A stretch of 64,000 nt of DNA from contig JAGUYK010000006.1 in the NCBI GenBank assembly GCA_020061355.1, forward strand, positions 434,001 to 498,000, written 5' to 3'. Below, piece after piece: positions 59,500 to 64,000 of this stretch. The notes under the pieces were generated by a model. That model saw only the letters and a program-made list of their open reading frames with translations. It was not told the DNA's origin and ran no database searches. Numbering within the stretch: the stretch's first letter is position 1; each line of letters begins with the position of its first letter. The stretch is from Ignavibacteriales bacterium. GTDB lineage: Bacteria; Bacteroidota; Ignavibacteria; Ignavibacteriales; Melioribacteraceae. Both the position numbers and the translations under genes were made by a program.

Positions 59500-61364
59500 T
59501 GAACAGAATTAGATGTGCTGTGATTTTGGCTGCGGGTATCGGCTCGCGTTTAAGATCAATCCATAATGATAAACCAAAAGGTTTCCTTCAAATAGGTGAT
59601 AAACCGATTATTGAAGAATCAATCGCGAGACTAATCTATAACGGAATTCAGAGTATTATAATTGTGACGGGTTATAAAAATCATTTTTACGACGACCTCA
59701 AGAATAAGTATCCATTCATCAAAACCATTAAAAACGATCATTTCGAAACAACCGGAAGCATGTTTTCTCTTTTTACGGCCAAGGAGCTTGTTAATGATGA
59801 TTTTCTTTTACTTGAATCCGACTTATTATATGAATCGAATGCTCTTCAATCACTGTTACATAGTAGTGATAAAAATGTAATACTACTTTCGGGCGCAACC
59901 GGTGCAGGAGATGAAGTCTATGTTGGCGTTGAAGGTAAACACATTGTAAATATGTCGAAAAAGATTTCGGATATTAAAAAATTAGGCGGAGAATTAGTCG
60001 GGATATCCAAAATTTCCCAAGAGCTTTATGAAAAAATGGGTTCTCATATCGATTCCCATCAGGATAAAAAAACAAATTATCATTATGAAGATTGTCTTAC
60101 GGATTTGGCAGGTGATAATGAAATCAATTTTCATTTAATCGAAGATCTGGCATGGATTGAAATCGACGATGAACAGCATCACAAACGTGCGATTGAAAAA
60201 ATCTATCCTCTAATCTGCAGACGAGATAGTGAAATTGAATTGCAAAAAAGAGTTGAGAGAAATATTCTCTTAAACCCTGGGCCCGCAACCACTACCGATA
60301 CCGTTAAATACTCCATGGTTGTAGAGGATATTTGTCCCCGTGAAAGAGAGTTTGGTGAATTAGTTGAAGGGATAAGGAAGGATTTAGTTAGAATAGTCCA
60401 TGGTGAAGATTCACATGAAGCTGTATTGTTTGCAAGTTCCGGTACCGGCGGAGTTGAGGCATGTTTAACTTCGGTCATCCCCGATGACAAAGCCGCATTA
60501 ATTATTAACAATGGTGCCTATGGAAAAAGAATGGTTCAAATATGCGACGGATACGGAATCAATTACATAAAATATGATATTCCTTTTGGAGATCCGGTTG
60601 AACTTGATAAGCTTGAACAGTTTGTTAATGCCAATAAAAATATACTTTCGCATATTGCCTTTGTTCATCATGAAACAACGGTCGGAATTCTTAACCCGGT
60701 TGGTTCGATTTCTGAAATTGCACAGAAGTATAATCTGGAAATTATAGTTGATGCAATGTCATCCTATGCCGGAATACCGATTGACGTAAATAAAGACAAG
60801 ATTCATTTTCTTATCTCCTCTTCAAACAAATGCATCCAGGGGATGGCGGGCATCAGTTTTGTCATTTGCAACCGGGAATCGTTGCAGAAAACATCTGCTT
60901 ACAAAAGGAGGAACTTTTACTTTAACCTGTTCGATAATTTTACTTTCTTTTCTAAGAGCAGGCAAATGCAGTTTACACCGCCGGTTCAAATATTTTATGC
61001 TTTGCGTCAGGCAATCAATGAATATTTTATTGAAACTGAAGAAGGAAGAAATAAGCGATATGTAGAAATGTATGAAGTATTAAAAAAAGGACTTCTTGAA
61101 TTAGGATTTAAGTTTTTGGTTGACGAAAAATATCACGCAAAAATACTTACGGCAGTTATCGAACCTGAAGATAAAAATTACGATTTCAACAGGATGCACC
61201 ATTATCTATATGAACGGGGATTTACCATATACCCAGGTAAAGGGGCAAAACTTAATACATTTAGAATCGCTAATATGGGACAGTTATACAAAGAAGATAT
61301 AGAAAATTTCTTGTTAACCTTGAGGGATTATCTAAGTAGTAACCGAATCACCTTGAATTCTTAA
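59499..61364 (+). CDS. pntC: PntC-like CTP:phosphonate cytidylyltransferase / 2-AEP transaminase
   Basis: Protein of 621 residues with two enzymes. Residues ~1-235 are a nucleotidyltransferase with an intact LAAGIGSRLRSIHNDKPKGFL loop (in parts LAAGIGSRLRS and DKPKGF) and LLLESDLLYE. Residues ~250-621 are a class V PLP aminotransferase of the PhnW type (LLNPGPATTTDTVKYSMV, ASSGTGGVEACLTSV, VDAMSSYAGIPIDV, SSSNKCIQGMAGISF with the PLP Lys). This fusion is known as PntC, which makes 2-aminoethylphosphonate and activates it with CTP. It completes the route from PEP to CMP-AEP. Confidence 0.9.
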   Translation: MNRIRCAVILAAGIGSRLRSIHNDKPKGFLQIGDKPIIEESIARLIYNGIQSIIIVTGYKNHFYDDLKNKYPFIKTIKNDHFETTGSMFSLFTAKELVNDDFLLLESDLLYESNALQSLLHSSDKNVILLSGATGAGDEVYVGVEGKHIVNMSKKISDIKKLGGELVGISKISQELYEKMGSHIDSHQDKKTNYHYEDCLTDLAGDNEINFHLIEDLAWIEIDDEQHHKRAIEKIYPLICRRDSEIELQKRVERNILLNPGPATTTDTVKYSMVVEDICPREREFGELVEGIRKDLVRIVHGEDSHEAVLFASSGTGGVEACLTSVIPDDKAALIINNGAYGKRMVQICDGYGINYIKYDIPFGDPVELDKLEQFVNANKNILSHIAFVHHETTVGILNPVGSISEIAQKYNLEIIVDAMSSYAGIPIDVNKDKIHFLISSSNKCIQGMAGISFVICNRESLQKTSAYKRRNFYFNLFDNFTFFSKSRQMQFTPPVQIFYALRQAINEYFIETEEGRNKRYVEMYEVLKKGLLELGFKFLVDEKYHAKILTAVIEPEDKNYDFNRMHHYLYERGFTIYPGKGAKLNTFRIANMGQLYKEDIENFLLTLRDYLSSNRITLNS

Positions 61365-62281
61365 TTTTCCAAGTCAAGCCGGGATCGGTTCTGCGAAAAG
61401 TATTCCTTTGTAATAATCCGGCTGAGTGCACCTATAGTTCGGAAGATGATTTTTTTGATTTTTATGTTTAAAAACTGGAACCCCCATCTTTCGATAAGGG
61501 TTTTGTTTTTTACACTATACGTGTATTATCAATCATCATCAATATTGATAGTCGAACTTCACAGATCGATTTTAATTTTATCAGGATTATCAGTAATACC
61601 AATTTCTCATTCTTTGTGGTTTCCTCCTTTAGCAATAATATGGAAATCAATTAAGTGACCAAGAAAGGTAGGGGAGTCGGAAAGATACATATTCAATAAG
61701 TGCCGTAGTTATGATGTGTTAAAATAGGATTAAATTGGATTTATGAGCAAGATATATAAAAATGCTCAGCGTATTTTATCCGCCTTTTTATCAAACTAAA
61801 TAGGAACATTCTCATAATCACTGAGTGCTTATTTTATTCAACCTTTTTTACTCTTTCCCATTCTCTTTTAAGAATAGTACGAGATAAGTTTAATATATCT
61901 AATCTGATTTCACTGAAATTGCGACTCGGTGTATTGGTTCAGCGTGAAATGGAGTTTCGGTTTAATTAAGTAAGGGAATAAAGTCTGATCCTATTTTATT
62001 CAACCAATTATTGTGTTTTTTGGTAATAGAGGTAATTCTCCAAAAGATGTTCTATTTGCACATTGTTGTCCGTTACTTAACTTAACAACCCAGCCGTACC
62101 TCATTGTACTTTATTGTTCAAATTTCCTCATAAATTCTCAGTTTTCTATTAAACCTCGACATTGAATTATTTGTCTTAATTTATAGTTTCTAGGTAAAAG
62201 ATGTAGTTTAATTGAGAAACGACCATTAATTTTACCATTCGAAAATCAAATTTTAGAATTAAATCAAACATTGGAGTTAAA
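61365..62281. other. Long intergenic region between phosphonate and efflux loci
   Basis: About 900 bases, AT-rich. A 70-codon frame at 61446-61658 has no ribosome site and a low-complexity hydrophobic translation, so I do not call it. I see no RNA gene, repeat or terminator that I can defend. Confidence 0.4.
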
Positions 62282-62635
62282 ATGATACGCAAATTATTTA
62301 TGATCGGCTTCTTTTCTATCCTATTAATATCGGTTATAAGTGCACAACCCAGAATGGATCCCAAAGAGCGGGTTAAAGAATTAACCGAGAGATTGAAGCT
62401 AAATGAGAAACAGGCAAAACAGATCGAGGATATTTTCATTAAACAATCCGAACAGTTGCAGAAAGCATTTGAAAGCGGTAATGGTGACCGTGAACAAAGA
62501 CGCGATCAGATGATGAAATTAAGAGAGGAAACAAATAAAAAAATTGAAAAGGTACTTAACGACAAACAGAAAGTTGAGTATAAAAAGTACCTTAAAGAAA
62601 TGGAAGAAAGAAGACAGCAAAGGCGTCCGATGTAA
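62282..62635 (+). CDS. Periplasmic Spy/CpxP-like (LTxxQ) helical protein
   Basis: Protein of 117 residues: signal peptide (MIRKLFMIGFFSILLISVISAQ), then a purely helical, highly charged region with ERLKLNEKQAKQIEDIFIKQ and KIEKVLNDKQKVEYKKYLKEM, the repeated LTxxQ-like helix pairs of Spy/CpxP/heavy-metal-resistance sensors. The tail is Arg/Gln-rich. In many genomes such a gene precedes an RND or MacAB efflux system, as here. It probably acts as a periplasmic chaperone or stress sensor. Confidence 0.8.
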   Translation: MIRKLFMIGFFSILLISVISAQPRMDPKERVKELTERLKLNEKQAKQIEDIFIKQSEQLQKAFESGNGDREQRRDQMMKLREETNKKIEKVLNDKQKVEYKKYLKEMEERRQQRRPM

Positions 62636-62691
62636 AATCTTTATCCACTTAGAAAACAGATAGACTAACAAATACTTTTTAAGGCATAGTA

Positions 62692-63987
62692 ATGAAAAAG
62701 AAATATTTAATTTATGGAATTATAGCCGTTGCCGTTATTGTAACGGCATTTTTACTTTTAAGTAACGGCGATGCACAAAACGGAAAATTCAATTTTGTAG
62801 AAGTTAAAAAGGGAAACATAACCAATGCTATTACCAGCACCGGTACATTAGAAGCCCTTTCAACAGTTGAAGTCGGTACACAGGTTTCGGGAAGAATCGC
62901 CCGGTTGTATGTTGATTTTAATGATGAAGTTAAAAAAGGTCAGTTGCTTGCACTAATTGATACTACGCTTCTTGCGGCACAGGTTAGAGATCAGCAGGCA
63001 ATGCTGGAAAGAACTAAAGCGCAATACAACGAAGCGGTTGCAAAACATGAACGTAACAAAAAACTATTCGAGAAAAAATTTATATCGGAACTCGATTTTA
63101 TAACATCCCAGACTTCAATAGAATCGGCACTCGCTTCTTTGAAATCTGCCGAATTCGCAATCGAAAAAGCTAAAACAAATCTGGAGTACGCCTATATATC
63201 TGCCCCTATTTCAGGTAAAATCATTAATCGTAATGTTGAACAAGGGCAAACTGTTGCCGCAAGTTTATCGGCACCCACACTTTTTACTATGGTTGAGGAT
63301 CTTTCCAGTATGAGGATTCTTGCTAATGTAGATGAGGGAGATATCGGTCAGATTAAAGTTGGTCAAAAAGTGCAATTTACTGTTCAAGCATTCCAGGATA
63401 AAAAGTTTGAAGGGGAGGTTTCACAGATAAGATTGAGTCCGCAGACTATTCAGAATGTCGTCAATTATACTGTGGTTGTGAAAGCGGAGAATAAGGGGAA
63501 ATTGCTTTTACCTGGAATGACGGCAACTGTTGATTTTTATGTTGCCCAGAAAGATGATGTTCTAATTCTTCCTAATATCGCTCTCAGATTTACACCGACA
63601 GATGATTTGATGGCTGATTATACAAAAAGGATGGAAGAAAGATTGAATAATATGCCGGATAGTTTAAAGAATAGATTTCCGGGTGCTGGTCAGGGACAGA
63701 TGGGTATGGGAACAGGTATGAATTCCCAGCGCAGCGGTCAGCAAGGTAGAAATAGAAATTTCGGACGGGTCTGGTATTTGGATGAAGATGGAAAATTAGA
63801 AATGGGAATGGTATCGCTTGGAATTACTGACGGAAAGAATACAGAATTAGTTAGAAGCAGAAATATAAAGGAAGGTATGCAGCTTATAACCGGAATTGTT
63901 GAACCAGATACAAAGGCGTCAACTACAAGTAATCCATTAAATCCGACACAACAGACTAGATCTCCGGGCTTTGGAAGGGGATTTTAA
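62692..63987 (+). CDS. Efflux RND/MacA-type periplasmic adaptor protein
   Basis: Protein of 431 residues with an N-terminal membrane anchor (YLIYGIIAVAVIVTAFLLL). The biotinyl-lipoyl-like domain is split by a long coiled coil (GTLEALSTVEVGTQVSGRI ... ALIDTTLLAAQVRDQQAMLERTKAQY), followed by the second lipoyl half (YISAPISGKIINRNVEQGQTV) and beta-barrel domains. A Met/Gly/Arg/Gln-rich insertion lies at ~330-360. The family links inner-membrane MacB or RND pumps to an outer-membrane channel. A ribosome-site sequence follows its stop, so the pump gene starts just outside the window. Confidence 0.9.
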   Translation: MKKKYLIYGIIAVAVIVTAFLLLSNGDAQNGKFNFVEVKKGNITNAITSTGTLEALSTVEVGTQVSGRIARLYVDFNDEVKKGQLLALIDTTLLAAQVRDQQAMLERTKAQYNEAVAKHERNKKLFEKKFISELDFITSQTSIESALASLKSAEFAIEKAKTNLEYAYISAPISGKIINRNVEQGQTVAASLSAPTLFTMVEDLSSMRILANVDEGDIGQIKVGQKVQFTVQAFQDKKFEGEVSQIRLSPQTIQNVVNYTVVVKAENKGKLLLPGMTATVDFYVAQKDDVLILPNIALRFTPTDDLMADYTKRMEERLNNMPDSLKNRFPGAGQGQMGMGTGMNSQRSGQQGRNRNFGRVWYLDEDGKLEMGMVSLGITDGKNTELVRSRNIKEGMQLITGIVEPDTKASTTSNPLNPTQQTRSPGFGRGF

Positions 63988-64000
63988 GGAGATTAACATT
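63988..64000 (+). promoter_or_regulatory. Ribosome-binding site of the next (off-window) gene
   Basis: GGAGATTAACATT directly follows the adaptor stop codon. The GGAG spacing suggests that a start codon lies within a few bases past the window end, most likely the MacB-type permease/ATPase partner. Confidence 0.5.

Noticed and set aside
61446-61658. 70-codon plus-strand frame after pntC
   Set aside because: Low-complexity hydrophobic translation, no ribosome site, isolated in an AT-rich gap.

Overview
The window looks like a chromosome segment of an Ignavibacteria / Melioribacteraceae-type bacterium in the Bacteroidota-Chlorobi group. Three secreted proteins end in the 'LSQNYPNPFNP ... G(V/I)Y(F/L)Y' type-IX-secretion sorting tail typical of that group. 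A TonB receptor, lipobox lipoproteins and strong AT bias fit the same placement. The species is not identified.

Bases 1-33,600 are accessory DNA assembled from modules. (i) 1-5.9 kb: the end of a secreted protein, a Mu-Gam-like DNA-end-binding protein, a truncated integron-type integrase remnant, and a gene cassette ending in a convincing attC site. The cassette carries three coupled genes: a diverged IspF-like cyclase, a membrane protein and a cupin. A YCF48-type beta-propeller follows. (ii) 5.9-21 kb: minus-strand cargo, namely a frameshifted RadC/JAB gene, an unrecognised 839-residue protein with two micro-genes upstream, an Mrr-like nuclease, and a type I restriction-modification operon with an AbiE toxin-antitoxin pair embedded in it. 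A conserved ~60-100 bp element (called R here) recurs five times between 6.5 and 23.4 kb and separates these modules. (iii) 21.4 kb: the 3' part of tRNA-Lys(CUU), an integration scar, followed by a secreted FISUMP protein, a zinc-ribbon micro-protein, and a noticeably more GC-rich DUF932/WYL pair. (iv) 25.7-33 kb: a GIY-YIG/helicase/methyltransferase restriction system with its partner, a GmrSD-type nuclease with a small partner, then palindromic intergenic repeats.

Bases 33,600-54,800 form a catabolic locus that I read as phytate / inositol-phosphate to myo-inositol to central metabolism. A GntR-LacI regulator has a perfect inverted-repeat operator. It precedes the Thermotoga-type inositol pathway (IolG, IolM, IolN, IolO), a sugar ABC importer and a large FAD/Fe-S oxidoreductase. 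Next come another zinc dehydrogenase, an OPA-family organophosphate transporter, a PfkB kinase, an exported metallophosphatase, a TonB receptor and a beta-propeller phytase lipoprotein.

Bases 54,900-61,400 encode a probable phosphonolipid pathway: PHP phosphoesterase, CDP-alcohol phosphatidyltransferase, PEP mutase fused to a degenerate nucleotidyltransferase, phosphonopyruvate decarboxylase, and a PntC-like cytidylyltransferase/2-AEP transaminase. The window closes with a Spy-like periplasmic protein and an RND/MacA-type adaptor whose partner gene starts just beyond the end.

All functions are read from sequence motifs by eye; no database search was run.
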